From an uncultured Clostridia bacterium (GTDB lineage Bacteria; Bacillota; Clostridia; TANB77; CAG-508): a DNA stretch of 64,000 nucleotides. Position numbers and translations under genes: made by a program. This document shows, piece by piece, positions 20,221-28,438 of this stretch. The stretch is taken from assembly GCA_948891265.1 (NCBI GenBank), contig CAQUBD010000001.1, positions 85,904 through 149,903 on the forward strand, read 5' to 3'. Within the stretch, counting starts at the first letter, position 1. Every line of letters starts with the position of its first letter. The notes beneath the pieces were generated by a model. It was not told the origin of the DNA, did not search any database, and saw only the letters and a list, made by a program, of their open reading frames with translations.

Positions 20221-21426
20221 TTAAAAATGTATTATTTCATTATAAACTTCAGTTGCAAAATTATCTGTCATGCCAGAAATATAGCAAATAATTGATTTGT
20301 AAAAATCTTGCTTATTATCCATGGAAAATAAGACTTTATTTTTAAAACGTAAAGAATCTCTATTTTTAAAATTATAATAATTATATACAAAACTTGTAAA
20401 AGTGTTACCTAATTTAGGATATATTTTACTTAGAGTATTTAAATTCTCCATAGTTTTTTCATTAGAATAAGTAGATTTTAGAAGATTATAAATCTCATTT
20501 ATAACTATATTAAAATATCTTCTAGAAGGCAGTATTCTTTTAGAAGAGTATATATTTTTATAGTTAAAAGATTTAATTTTATTCATTAATGTTAAAGCTT
20601 CAGGAGAAAAACATAAACCTTTTTCAGGTGATGAATTCTCACACAAATCTTGAATTAATGTATTAATAAGGATAGTATTATTGATCTGCTCGCCTTCTGA
20701 AATAATATGTAATAATGCAAAGAGTTCATCTATTTTTTCATCAAGTATTCCTAGTGTTATGGCATCTTCAATATCACGACAAAGGTATGAAATTTTATCA
20801 GCTATTTTTACTACGCAGCCTTCCCATGTGTATGGGGAATATTGATTTGGATAAGTATAATTATTTAAATCAATAAATTCATTCCTAGGTTTTATACAAT
20901 TTTCATCAATTTCGCCACAATGAGATATGATACCGTCTCTTACTCCATATGTTAAATTAAGATTTTGAAAACAGCGATTGTCATCTTCTAAAAGTTCTAT
21001 ATTGTCTACCATATTTAGCCCATTTTTTTCATGCCAAAATGGGTAACCTAAATCTCTTTTTGAGATTTCAGATAATATTTTTTCTCCTTCATGTCCAAAA
21101 GGACTATGTCCTAAGTCATGTGAGACTGATATTGCTTTTGTCAATTCAGTATTAAGGCCTAAGTGTTTTGCAATTGTATAACTTATTGATTCTACAAGAG
21201 TTACATGTTCTATTCTAGTACAAATGTGGTCATTTTCTGGAGAAAAGAATACTTGTGTTTTGTGCTTTAATCTTCTGTAACTATTGCTATGGATTATTCT
21301 TGTGTAATCTCTTTGAAATTCATCTCTTATGTCATTATTTCTACGATAAAGAAATTGTTCTCTTTTTATTATGTTTTCCCATTTTTGATTTGATGGGATT
21401 GCAGCGTGAGATTCAAATTTTTTCAT
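20221..21426 (-). CDS. dgt: dGTPase-like HD-domain deoxynucleoside triphosphate triphosphohydrolase
   Basis: 401 residues. N-terminal signature YRRLKHKTQVF, then TRIEHVTLVESI, HDLGHSPFGHEGE (HD metal site) and a later D in KIADKISYL: the dGTPase-like family that splits dNTPs to deoxynucleoside and triphosphate and helps control dNTP pools. Length and motif order fit the Gram-positive type 2/3 branch. ATG with GAAAGGAAGG upstream on the minus strand. A palindrome, TATAGTA-N6-TACTATA (21455-21474), sits in its promoter region and may be an operator. Confidence 0.9.
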   Translation of the reverse strand: MKKFESHAAIPSNQKWENIIKREQFLYRRNNDIRDEFQRDYTRIIHSNSYRRLKHKTQVFFSPENDHICTRIEHVTLVESISYTIAKHLGLNTELTKAISVSHDLGHSPFGHEGEKILSEISKRDLGYPFWHEKNGLNMVDNIELLEDDNRCFQNLNLTYGVRDGIISHCGEIDENCIKPRNEFIDLNNYTYPNQYSPYTWEGCVVKIADKISYLCRDIEDAITLGILDEKIDELFALLHIISEGEQINNTILINTLIQDLCENSSPEKGLCFSPEALTLMNKIKSFNYKNIYSSKRILPSRRYFNIVINEIYNLLKSTYSNEKTMENLNTLSKIYPKLGNTFTSFVYNYYNFKNRDSLRFKNKVLFSMDNKQDFYKSIICYISGMTDNFATEVYNEIIHF

Positions 21427-21454
21427 ATTTACCTTCCTTTCACAAAGTTTTACT

Positions 21455-21474
21455 TATAGTATTATTGTACTATA
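21455..21474 (-). promoter_or_regulatory. palindrome upstream of the dGTPase-like gene
   Basis: TATAGTA, six bases, TACTATA, about 30-50 bases upstream of the start codon. It overlaps a region that could supply the -10 box (TACTAT). Possible operator; the binding protein is unknown. Confidence 0.35.
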
Positions 21475-21514
21475 AAACTATAGAAAAATCTACTGTTAGT
21501 ATTTATAAAAACTT

Positions 21515-21759
21515 TTACTACCCGACAATTTTTAGAATATAAATTAAAAATTTTTATAATAATATTTATATTCATTTTTCATTTCATTCCTCGGTTCAAT
21601 ACGAGTTCTAAAAAGATTTAAAATTGCATGTATGAGCCTCTCCGACTTTGCGCACCCTCATACATGCAATTTAATATCTTTTAAGACTCTCTTCAATCAC
21701 ATTCGTCATTACATTCAAAAGGAATATAAATATTATGTATAAAAACTGTCAAGTAGTAA
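21515..21759. mobile_element. hairpin-bearing short element, family A copy 1
   Basis: Ends are inverted repeats: TTACTACCCGACAATTTTTA (21515-21534) and TAAAAACTGTCAAGTAGTAA (21740-21759). The core (from about 21563) contains a perfect 16-bp stem (21621-21636 with 21657-21672) and a loop CCTCTCCGACTTTGCGCACC. Nearly the same core recurs at 44637-44810; shortened versions are at 45998-46120 and 32835-32900. It is non-coding and fills the gap between the dGTPase-like and kinase genes. Confidence 0.75.
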
Positions 21760-21822
21760 GATAAAAACTATTGAAATAGTAATTTTTAAATAGTATAATA
21801 ATTACGAAAGGAGATTAGAAAG

Positions 21823-21924
21823 ATGTTTAGCTTAAAGAAAGATGATTTTGATGAAAGTTTAGAAGATATAATGAATACTGTTGACAAAATTTTAAATGAA
21901 GAAGAACAAGAAGAAAATAAATAA
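21823..21924 (+). CDS. small acidic protein (33 residues), unknown
   Basis: ATG after AAAGGAG (about 21807) with good spacing. Sequence starts MFSLKKDDFDESLEDIMNTV and ends EEEQEENK. It is strongly charged, with no cysteine or membrane segment, probably one helix. It precedes the kinase gene by 33 bases and is likely cotranscribed. I recognise no family. Confidence 0.55.
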   Translation: MFSLKKDDFDESLEDIMNTVDKILNEEEQEENK

Positions 21925-21957
21925 AAGATATATTAATTATTTTAAGGAGAGTAAAAA

Positions 21958-22533
21958 ATGGCAAATTCGAAATTAATAGTTGTAGAAGGACCACAAGGAG
22001 CAGGAAAAACAACAATAACAGATTTTTTAAGATATTCGCTAAGTTACACTAATTTATATAGATTATGCGGTACATCAGATAGTACACCAACAGGAAAGAA
22101 AAAGGCAGAAGATATGTATGTTGATTTAATAGAGTATATGCATAAAATGGAAAATAAAAGTATTAATATAGTTTTTGATAGAACTTTTTTTACAGAAGAA
22201 AATTATTGTAGATTAGGAAAAAAAGAATATTCATTTACAGATGTGTATACTAGATTATTAGAAAGTTTTAGCAAATTGGATTTTGAAATATTTTATATAA
22301 CATTATATTTAGAAGATAAATCTTCATATAACGAAAGATTAAATAGAGAGGGAAAAGCTTTATTTAAAGGTTCGAAGTTTGGAGTAGAAAATAGCATGGA
22401 ACAACAAAGAGTATATTTAGAAATGGCAGAAGAAATAAAAGCAAAATATCCTAATATTAATGTTGTTAATATAGCAAACGATAAAGATATAGAAGAAGTA
22501 AAAAAAGAATTAAGAGAAATTATAAACTTCTAA
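21958..22533 (+). CDS. P-loop nucleotide/nucleoside kinase, thymidylate-kinase-like
   Basis: 191 residues. Walker A EGPQGAGKTT at the N-terminus, then DRTFFTEENY (equivalent of the DR(Y/S) substrate motif) and a lid region with NERLNREGKALF. Overall layout resembles thymidylate kinase and deoxynucleoside-kinase-like P-loop proteins. The substrate cannot be named; the canonical tmk DR(Y/F)xxSxxAYQ motif is not exact. ATG with AAGGAGAG upstream. The preceding small acidic ORF is probably in the same transcript. Confidence 0.75.
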   Translation: MANSKLIVVEGPQGAGKTTITDFLRYSLSYTNLYRLCGTSDSTPTGKKKAEDMYVDLIEYMHKMENKSINIVFDRTFFTEENYCRLGKKEYSFTDVYTRLLESFSKLDFEIFYITLYLEDKSSYNERLNREGKALFKGSKFGVENSMEQQRVYLEMAEEIKAKYPNINVVNIANDKDIEEVKKELREIINF

Positions 22534-22634
22534 TAAAGGGAGAAAAAAAGAAATTTTAAGAGAAAAATAGATAAAAATGATTATATATATAATAAATTTA
22601 ATATAAATCATTAAGAATAATCCGAAAAATGAAT

Positions 22635-22663
22635 TTGGAATATTTTTCATATTTTGGTATAAT
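22635..22663 (+). promoter_or_regulatory. promoter of the OLE RNA
   Basis: TTGGAA (22635-22640), 17-base spacer, TATAAT (22658-22663). Start of transcription expected near 22670. Confidence 0.65.
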
Positions 22664-22669
22664 ATATAT

Positions 22670-23293
22670 TGATGGTGCATTATTCTAGTCATACTTAAGT
22701 TTACGAGGGTGGGGCTAAAAATCCACTAAAGGGCACATCGTTGAAGTTTCTTGTTTGTGCGCGAAATGCCAGTTTTGTGTGTATTCAGGGAGTAAAGAGG
22801 TTAGGGTAGTATATAATGGCATATATACGATTCCCTGATTTCGCGGAGGCTTAAATAGGAATTTAAGTTAAACCTATGTTGAGTGCCAAGACACAAAATA
22901 CATAGTGTAGCCTGTCTCGAGTGAGTGTATTGGGATTAATTTTACAAAGGGTAAAAAATATTTTGGCCAAATATTTTTTACTTTAGGTTATGAAATTTCA
23001 CTTGCAAAAAAGACTAGTAAGCTTGAAAAGTATGTTAAGGAAAACTTCTAGAATGTTTGCTTTAATAAAAAGCTTGGAAATCTAGGGATTAAGGTACGGA
23101 TTTTAGTGGCGATCTGGTGGCTAAAATTATCTTTAGTTATTTCCCTTAAACGGAAACGGCTATAGCAGTAATGCTAAGCGGGAAATAGAGAAATTCGACC
23201 AGACCTAAACCGTAAAATTTACTTAGATTTTTACCATCTAAAATAATTATAAAATAGAAAATATTTGAGGTAAGCAGTTTGGCTTACCTTTTA
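22670..23293 (+). ncRNA. ole: OLE (ornate, large, extremophilic) RNA
   Basis: A stretch of about 620 bases has no gene, is locally richer in G and C than its surroundings, and is full of self-complementary pairs: GCACA/TGTGC (about 22731-22758), TCAGGGA/TCCCTGA, a 13-14-bp GTAAAAAATATTTGG stem, GATTTTAG/CTAAAAT, and TATTTCCC/GGGAAATA. TTTACG near the start can pair with CGTAAA near the end. It has its own promoter and a strong terminator, and a four-helix membrane protein of OapA type follows directly. Known OLE RNAs are about 600 nt and sit upstream of oapA; they form a membrane ribonucleoprotein involved in responses to alcohols, cold and Mg2+. The assignment rests on size, structure and neighbour, not on a model search. 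Confidence 0.82.
23268..23292 (+). terminator. terminator between OLE RNA and oapA
   Basis: AGGTAAGC-AGTTTG-GCTTACCT, a perfect 8-bp stem followed by TTT. It would end most transcripts as free OLE RNA, with readthrough supplying oapA mRNA. Confidence 0.85.
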
Positions 23294-23316
23294 AAGATGA
23301 AAGGAACAAATAAACA

Positions 23317-23853
23317 ATGAAAAAGGAAAATAAAAATGAACACTCGAATATGAAATGGGTTATACAGTCATTTACTATAACTTTTATATTATCTATTGTA
23401 TTTTCATATGTATCTACAAACGGAGTATCAAATTTAAGTTTATTTCCAGCTATTTTGATATTAGTATTTGTTATATTTTTAGGTATAATATTTGATATAA
23501 TTGGTGTAGCTGTCACTGTTGCTAATGAACATGAATTTCATGCAAAAGCAACGAAAAAAGTAGAAGGCTCAAAAGATTCAATAAGGCTGATAAAGAATGC
23601 ACCCAAAGTTGCAAATATATGTGCAGATGTTATAGGAGATATATGCGGAGTATTAAGTGGTGCAATAAGTGCACTAATTGCAATAAAAATTTCAACACAA
23701 TTTAAAATGCCATTTGATATACAATTTGTATTAAGTGCATTAGTATCTGCTTTAACAGTTAGTGGAAAGGCTTTTGGTAAAGATATTGCCAATAAAAATT
23801 CTACAGAGATTGTTCATAAAGTAGGAATTGTATTAAATAAATTTAAGAAATGA
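23317..23853 (+). CDS. oapA: OLE-associated membrane protein OapA
   Basis: 178 residues with four hydrophobic segments (about 13-35, 40-65, 105-125, 130-150). The characteristic middle reads FDIIGVAVTVANEHEFHAKA, followed by KKVEGSKDSIRLIKNA and DVIGDICGVLSGA. In characterised bacteria OapA binds OLE RNA and anchors it in the membrane; it has weak similarity to Mg/Co-efflux-type proteins. ATG with GAAAGGA about a dozen bases upstream; the start lies 24 bases after the OLE terminator. There is no separate promoter in that gap, so expression probably depends on readthrough. I recognise the family from its sequence blocks and the RNA gene beside it. Confidence 0.8.
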   Translation: MKKENKNEHSNMKWVIQSFTITFILSIVFSYVSTNGVSNLSLFPAILILVFVIFLGIIFDIIGVAVTVANEHEFHAKATKKVEGSKDSIRLIKNAPKVANICADVIGDICGVLSGAISALIAIKISTQFKMPFDIQFVLSALVSALTVSGKAFGKDIANKNSTEIVHKVGIVLNKFKK

Positions 23854-23911
23854 TAAAAGAGCAGAAAATAAGCTAATAATGTTAGTAGCCAGTTTTTAAG
23901 GAGTAATAAAT

Positions 23912-24526
23912 ATGAAAATATATGAACAAAATGAAATAGATGAATTAGCCAATATACTTAAAAATGATAGGGTAATTGCTGTTCCTACTGATACAGTATA
24001 TGGTATATGTGCGCGTATAGATTCAGTAAATGCATATGAAAAATTAAAAGATATAAAAAAAAGACCTAATAATAAAAACTTTCCTCTTATGTGTAAAGAC
24101 GAAGAAGAGATAAAAAGTATTGCTATAGTAAATAAACAAGCTGAAAAATTAATTTCCGCTTTTATGCCAGGGCCAGTTACTTTCATTTTAAATAAAAAAC
24201 CAGAAGTAATGGAATACATAAATAATGCTGGGGGTAAAATTAGTTCAGAAATGGCAGTAAGAATGGCACCAACAAATACTTTAAGAGAATTAATAGCAAA
24301 AGTAGGAAGTCCAATATTTATGACTAGCGCTAATAGAAGTGGTAATCAGATTTGTAAGAATTTAGAAGAGATAGAAAAAGAATGTCCAAATCTGGATGGA
24401 ATAATGAAAGGAAATGTATCATTTGGACAATCAAGTACAATTATTGATTGTACGACAGATACTATAAAGATTCAAAGAGAAGGACCTATTACTAAGGAAC
24501 AAATTTTGGAAGTGCTGAGACAGTAG
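23912..24526 (+). CDS. tsaC: threonylcarbamoyl-AMP synthase (TsaC/YwlC/Sua5 family)
   Basis: Makes threonylcarbamoyl-AMP from Thr, bicarbonate and ATP for t6A37 of ANN-decoding tRNAs. 204 residues, the short form without the Sua5 C-terminal domain. Motifs: VPTDTVYGICA, KKRPNNKNFPLM (KxRP), PGPVTFIL, VRMAPTNTLREL and SANRSGNQ, ending with STIIDCTTDTIKIQREGPI. AAGGAG lies seven bases before ATG. The stop codon is within the GGGAC palindrome at 24524-24548. Confidence 0.94.
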   Translation: MKIYEQNEIDELANILKNDRVIAVPTDTVYGICARIDSVNAYEKLKDIKKRPNNKNFPLMCKDEEEIKSIAIVNKQAEKLISAFMPGPVTFILNKKPEVMEYINNAGGKISSEMAVRMAPTNTLRELIAKVGSPIFMTSANRSGNQICKNLEEIEKECPNLDGIMKGNVSFGQSSTIIDCTTDTIKIQREGPITKEQILEVLRQ

Positions 24527-24548
24527 GGACAAATTTGCACTGTCCCTA
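24524..24548. repeat. GGGAC-family palindrome
   Basis: TAGGGACA and TGTCCCTA arms, 9-base centre. The tsaC stop codon is formed by the left arm. No T-run follows. Related palindromes at 17546, 17619 and 28394; loose versions at 18670 and 39344. Confidence 0.6.
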
Positions 24549-24572
24549 GTGTTTCAGAAAAGGAGAAAGATT

Positions 24573-25331
24573 ATGAAAGCTTTAATTACTGGAGCCTCTT
24601 CAGGAATTGGCAGAGATATGGCTATGATTTTGGCAAAAAAGGGTTACGACTTAATTTTAGTTGCGAGAGATGAGAATAAACTATTAAAAGTATCCCAAGA
24701 ATTAAGAAAAAATAATAATGTAAATGTAGAATATATTTCAATGGATTTATCAATAGAAAATAATTGTAAAGAATTGCACAAATGTGTATCAGATGTGGAT
24801 ATCTTAATCAATAACGCTGGTTTTGGAGACTGTGGTAATTTTACAAAAACAAATTTAAATAAAGAATTAAAAATGATAAATACAAATATTGTAGCATATC
24901 ATATTTTAACAAAATTATATTTAACAGATATGAAAGCTAAAAATAGCGGGAAAATTTTAAATGTTGCATCTATTGCTGGTTTTATGCCAGGTCCATTAAT
25001 GGCAACATATTATTCTACTAAAGCGTATATTGTTAGACTATCTCAGTCTATTAGAGAAGAATTAAAGAAAGAAAAATCTAACGTGCAAATAAGTATTTTG
25101 TGTCCAGGACCAGTTACTACAAATTTTAACGATGTTGCAAATGTTAAATTTCATATGAGAGAAGCAAGCAGTGAAAGTGTTGCTAAATATGCTATTAAAA
25201 TGTTATTAAAAGGAAAATTTTATATTATTCCAGGGCTGGATGTAAAATTAGGAATATTTTTTAGTCATTTTGTCCCTAGTAGTTTTATTTCAAAAATTAC
25301 TTATAGAGTTCAAAAAAGAAAAATAGGATAA
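24573..25331 (+). CDS. short-chain dehydrogenase/reductase (classical SDR)
   Basis: 252 residues from the ATG at 24573, which follows AAGGAG (24560-24565). A GTG 24 bases earlier lacks a site. Rossmann glycine motif TGASSGIG, NNAG at the usual place, then Ser in NVASIAG and YYSTK for the catalytic Ser-Tyr-Lys; PGPVTTNF follows. An arginine after the second strand suggests NADP(H). The C-terminus is basic and partly hydrophobic, as in the DltE/YqjQ-like cluster. Substrate unknown. It is a lone gene between tsaC and the SRP operon promoter. Confidence 0.88.
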   Translation: MKALITGASSGIGRDMAMILAKKGYDLILVARDENKLLKVSQELRKNNNVNVEYISMDLSIENNCKELHKCVSDVDILINNAGFGDCGNFTKTNLNKELKMINTNIVAYHILTKLYLTDMKAKNSGKILNVASIAGFMPGPLMATYYSTKAYIVRLSQSIREELKKEKSNVQISILCPGPVTTNFNDVANVKFHMREASSESVAKYAIKMLLKGKFYIIPGLDVKLGIFFSHFVPSSFISKITYRVQKRKIG

Positions 25332-25350
25332 TAAAAATTTTGTATAACTA

Positions 25351-25379
25351 TTGACAAATCAACAAAAATAGTGTAAAGT
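25351..25379 (+). promoter_or_regulatory. promoter of the ylxM-ffh operon
   Basis: TTGACA (25351-25356), 17-base spacer, TAAAGT (25374-25379). Start of ylxM is about 70 bases downstream of the expected transcription start. Confidence 0.7.
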
Positions 25380-25456
25380 AGAATAGCATTACAAAGTGAC
25401 AAATACTTGTCGAGTTTTGTAAACCATAATCATAAAGCAAAAAGAGGGTAGTATTT

Positions 25457-25804
25457 ATGGATAAAAATGTAAAAATAAGTATGTTATGTGATTTATATGG
25501 CAAATTGTTAACTGAAAAACAATTTGAATTCCTAAATGACTACTATAATAGCGACTTGTCATTATCAGAAATAGCAGAAAATAATAAGATAACAAGACAA
25601 GCTGTTAGAGACATTATAAAGAAAGGGGAGAAAAAGCTTTTCGAATACGAAGAAAAGTTGTTTTTTATGAAAAGGATGTTAAATCAAGAGAAGACTATAC
25701 AACATATTTTATCAGAATTAGCCAAAATAGAAAAAGATTCATCTGATAAAAAAGTAGCTAATATCTTAGAAACAGTCAAGAATGAATTAAATTGTTTAGT
25801 ATAG
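25457..25804 (+). CDS. ylxM: YlxM-family helix-turn-helix protein of the SRP operon
   Basis: 115 residues. LYGKLLTEKQFEFLNDYYN followed by a sigma-70-region-4-like helix-turn-helix (SLSEIAENNKITRQAVRDIIKKGEKKL) and a coiled C-terminus. YlxM is always found next to ffh in Bacillota and binds SRP components. GAGGG precedes ATG. Only 30 bases separate it from the ffh start. Confidence 0.93.
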   Translation: MDKNVKISMLCDLYGKLLTEKQFEFLNDYYNSDLSLSEIAENNKITRQAVRDIIKKGEKKLFEYEEKLFFMKRMLNQEKTIQHILSELAKIEKDSSDKKVANILETVKNELNCLV

Positions 25805-25834
25805 AAACAATTTGAGAAAGGGATGAAAAGATTT

Positions 25835-27184
25835 ATGGCTTTTGAAGGGTTATCGTCTAGATTACAAGAAATAACAAGAAAATTAAAGGGAAAAGCAAGA
25901 ATTACTGATGCAGACTTAAAAGAGATTTTAAGAGAAGTAAAACTTGCATTGTTAGAAGCAGATGTTAATTATAAAATTGTAAAAGAATTTATAGCAAATA
26001 TACAAGAAAAAGCTTTAGGTCAAGATGTACTAAAATCATTAACACCAGGACAGCAAGTTGTAAAAATAGTAAAAGATGAATTAGTAGAACTATTAGGAGG
26101 AACTGAGGCACAAGTTAATTTTACACCAAATCCACCAACGATAATAATGTTAGTAGGACTTCAAGGTTCAGGTAAAACAACAACTGCTGGAAAACTTGCA
26201 AATTTATTTAGAAAACAAGGTAAAAAGCCATTATTAGTAGCATGTGATGTTTATAGACCAGCAGCTATTAAACAATTACAAGTAGTAGGAAATCAGTTAA
26301 ACATTCCAGTATATGCAAATGAACAATCAAAAGATGTTGTGCATATTGCAAAACAAGCAATAAATGTTGCAATGTCAAAATTAAATGATGTAATTATTTT
26401 AGATACAGCAGGACGTTTACAAATAGATGAGCAATTAATGCAAGAATTACAAAATGTTAAAAAAAGTGTAAAACCACATGAAATACTTCTAGTAGTAGAT
26501 TCTATGACAGGTCAAGAAGCTGTAAATGTAGCAGAAACTTTTAATGAAAAAGTTGGAATTGATGGAATAGTATTGACAAAATTAGATGGTGATACTAGAG
26601 GTGGTGCTGCACTTTCAGTTAAAAAAGTTACCGGAAGGCCAATAAAATTTGCAGCAATTGGTGAAAAATTAAGTGATTTAGAAATTTTTCATCCAGACAG
26701 AATGGCATCAAGAATTCTAGGAATGGGAGATATCTTAGCTGTTATAGAAAAAGCAGAAGAAGCCTTTGATTTAGAAGAAACAGAAAAATTAGAAAAGAAG
26801 ATGAGAAAGAATGAATTGGACTTAGACGATTATTTAGCTCAAATAAGACAAATGAAAAAAATGGGGTCTTTTTCATCACTATTAAAACTAATTCCAGGAA
26901 TGAATCAATTTAAAGATTTAAAAATAGATGATAAAGAATTTGTTAAAATAGAAGCTATTATTTGTTCAATGACACAAAAAGAAAAAAGAAATACAAAACT
27001 TTTAAATGCAAGTAGAAGGATAAGAATAGCAAAAGGTAGTGGAACTACAGTACAAGATATCAACAAATTTATTAAATCTTATGAAATGACTCAAAAAATG
27101 ATGAAACAAATGAAGAACAAAGGCGGAATGAAGAAATTAATGGGTGGCATAGATGAAAATGCACTTAAAAATTTTAAAATATAG
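25835..27184 (+). CDS. ffh: signal recognition particle GTPase Ffh
   Basis: Targets ribosomes making membrane and secreted proteins. The family start MAFEGLSSRLQ is at ATG 25835; the ATG at 25823 lies inside the ribosome-site region. 449 residues: N domain (to about 90), G domain with GLQGSGKTTTAGKLA, DTAGRLQID and TKLDGDTRGGAAL, and an M domain with SGTTVQDIN plus a Met-rich end (MTQKMMKQMKNKGGMKKLM) for signal-peptide binding. The partner 4.5S/6S RNA gene is not visible here. Confidence 0.96.
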   Translation: MAFEGLSSRLQEITRKLKGKARITDADLKEILREVKLALLEADVNYKIVKEFIANIQEKALGQDVLKSLTPGQQVVKIVKDELVELLGGTEAQVNFTPNPPTIIMLVGLQGSGKTTTAGKLANLFRKQGKKPLLVACDVYRPAAIKQLQVVGNQLNIPVYANEQSKDVVHIAKQAINVAMSKLNDVIILDTAGRLQIDEQLMQELQNVKKSVKPHEILLVVDSMTGQEAVNVAETFNEKVGIDGIVLTKLDGDTRGGAALSVKKVTGRPIKFAAIGEKLSDLEIFHPDRMASRILGMGDILAVIEKAEEAFDLEETEKLEKKMRKNELDLDDYLAQIRQMKKMGSFSSLLKLIPGMNQFKDLKIDDKEFVKIEAIICSMTQKEKRNTKLLNASRRIRIAKGSGTTVQDINKFIKSYEMTQKMMKQMKNKGGMKKLMGGIDENALKNFKI

Positions 27185-27304
27185 TTATTAAATTTTTAAA
27201 TTTATATATAAATAAGGAAAAAGAAAATAAAGGAATTAAGGAGTCAAAACTTCAAATTCCTGAAAATAACTTTATCCTTCAAAGAATTTAGGAGGTGAAT
27301 TTAA

Positions 27305-27541
27305 ATGGTAAAAATAAGATTACAAAGAGCAGGAAAGAAAAAAGCTCCTTTCTATCATATAGTAGTAGCTGATTCTAAATCTCCAAGAGATGGTAAAATA
27401 ATTGAACAAATTGGTACATATGATCCAATGACAAAACCATCTACAATAGTTTTAAATGAAGAAAAAGTTGCTCAATGGATTAAAAATGGTGCTAAACCAA
27501 CAGAAACAGTTAAAAAATTAATCGAAAATGCAGCAAAATAA
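27305..27541 (+). CDS. rpsP: 30S ribosomal protein S16
   Basis: 78 residues, MVKIRLQRAGKKKAPFYHIV and IGTYDPM are diagnostic. A strong AGGAGGTGA precedes the ATG. The 120-base gap after ffh contains AGGAATT...AATTCCT, a possible processing or attenuation hairpin (27231-27262). Part of the conserved ffh-rpsP-khpA-rimM-trmD-rplS order. Confidence 0.97.
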   Translation: MVKIRLQRAGKKKAPFYHIVVADSKSPRDGKIIEQIGTYDPMTKPSTIVLNEEKVAQWIKNGAKPTETVKKLIENAAK

Positions 27542-27622
27542 TTTTACTTATTAAAATGACAGACGAAAGTTTTAAAAAGCTTTTGAATGATAATGATTAT
27601 AGCAAAGTGAAAGGATAATTAA

Positions 27623-27853
27623 ATGAAGGAAATTATAGAAACTATAATTTTAAATCTTGTTGATAATAAAGATGCTGTTCAAATAACAGAAAAACAAGAC
27701 GAGAAATACATAGTGTTTGAAGTAAAAGTTGCAAACGAAGATATGGGTAGAGTAATAGGAAGACAAGGTAGACTAGCAAAATCTATAAGAACTGTAATTA
27801 AGTCAATCGCAGGAAAAGAACATAAAAAAGTTTCAGTTGAATTTGTTGATTAA
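27623..27853 (+). CDS. khpA: KH-domain RNA-binding protein KhpA (YlqC)
   Basis: 76 residues, one KH domain with the GxxG loop VIGRQGRLAKSIRTVI. In Bacillota it pairs with KhpB (Jag) and binds many RNAs, affecting cell division. AAAGGA precedes ATG. In the 81-base gap after rpsP a 20-codon frame (27556-27618, MTDESFKKLL...) exists but has no ribosome site; I do not call it. Confidence 0.95.
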   Translation: MKEIIETIILNLVDNKDAVQITEKQDEKYIVFEVKVANEDMGRVIGRQGRLAKSIRTVIKSIAGKEHKKVSVEFVD

Positions 27854-27880
27854 TAGTTTTAAAAGTAGAAGGAATATATT

Positions 27881-28390
27881 ATGCAAGAATTTTTAGAAAT
27901 AGGTCAAATTGTTAATACATTTGGAATAAAAGGAATGGTAAAAATCAGACCTTTTACAGACGATGTTATAGCAAGATATGATAATTTAAAAAAAGTATAT
28001 GTTGAAATAAATAAAACTAAAAAACAATATGAAATTGAAGAAGTCAAATATCATAAAGATATGGTACTAATCAAATTTAAAGGAATAGATAAATTAGAAG
28101 AAGCAGAGCTTCTTAGAAATGCTTATTTAAAGGTAAATAGAAAAGATGAACCTGAACTAGAAGAAGGTATATATTATATTGTTGATTTATTAGGTTTAGA
28201 AGTTTATTCCGATGAAGGAAATTTGCTTGGAAAAGTAGATGATATTTTTAATAATGGAAGTACAGACATATATGTTGTGAAAGATGAGATTGGAAAACAG
28301 ATACTATTACCAGGAATATCTGATGTAATTAAAGATGTTAATTTAGAGGAAAAAAAGATAGTTGTTCATATTTTAAAAGGACTAATTTAA
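27881..28390 (+). CDS. rimM: 16S rRNA processing/maturation protein RimM
   Basis: 169 residues: N-terminal RimM domain (IGQIVNTFGIKGMVKIRPF), C-terminal PRC barrel (YYIVDLLGLEVYSDEG, then GKQILLPGISDVIKDVNLEEKKIVV). Assists assembly of the 30S head, binding S19. AGAAGGA before ATG. A GGGAC palindrome separates it from trmD. Confidence 0.95.
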   Translation: MQEFLEIGQIVNTFGIKGMVKIRPFTDDVIARYDNLKKVYVEINKTKKQYEIEEVKYHKDMVLIKFKGIDKLEEAELLRNAYLKVNRKDEPELEEGIYYIVDLLGLEVYSDEGNLLGKVDDIFNNGSTDIYVVKDEIGKQILLPGISDVIKDVNLEEKKIVVHILKGLI

Positions 28391-28393
28391 TGA

Positions 28394-28416
28394 CCTTTTG
28401 GGGACAGTCCCATTTG
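28394..28416. repeat. GGGAC-family palindrome between rimM and trmD
   Basis: CCTTTTGGGGACAGTCCCATTTGG folds on itself around GGGA-CAG-TCCC. It lies inside the operon with no T-run, so it is unlikely to stop transcription; trmD has its own strong AAAGGAGG. Confidence 0.5.
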
Positions 28417-28438
28417 GAATATTAATAAAGGAGGAATT

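Noticed and set aside
21255..21542. 95-residue plus-strand frame opposite the start of the dGTPase-like gene
   Set aside because: Antisense shadow with low-complexity hydrophobic sequence and no start signals.
22680..23250. tmRNA or RNase P RNA as alternative identity of the structured RNA
   Set aside because: No encoded tag frame or tRNA-like ends, and none of the RNase P conserved core motifs; the OapA-type gene next to it points to OLE.
27556..27618. 20-codon frame between rpsP and khpA (MTDESFKKLL...)
   Set aside because: No ribosome-binding site and no known homologue; too short to support.
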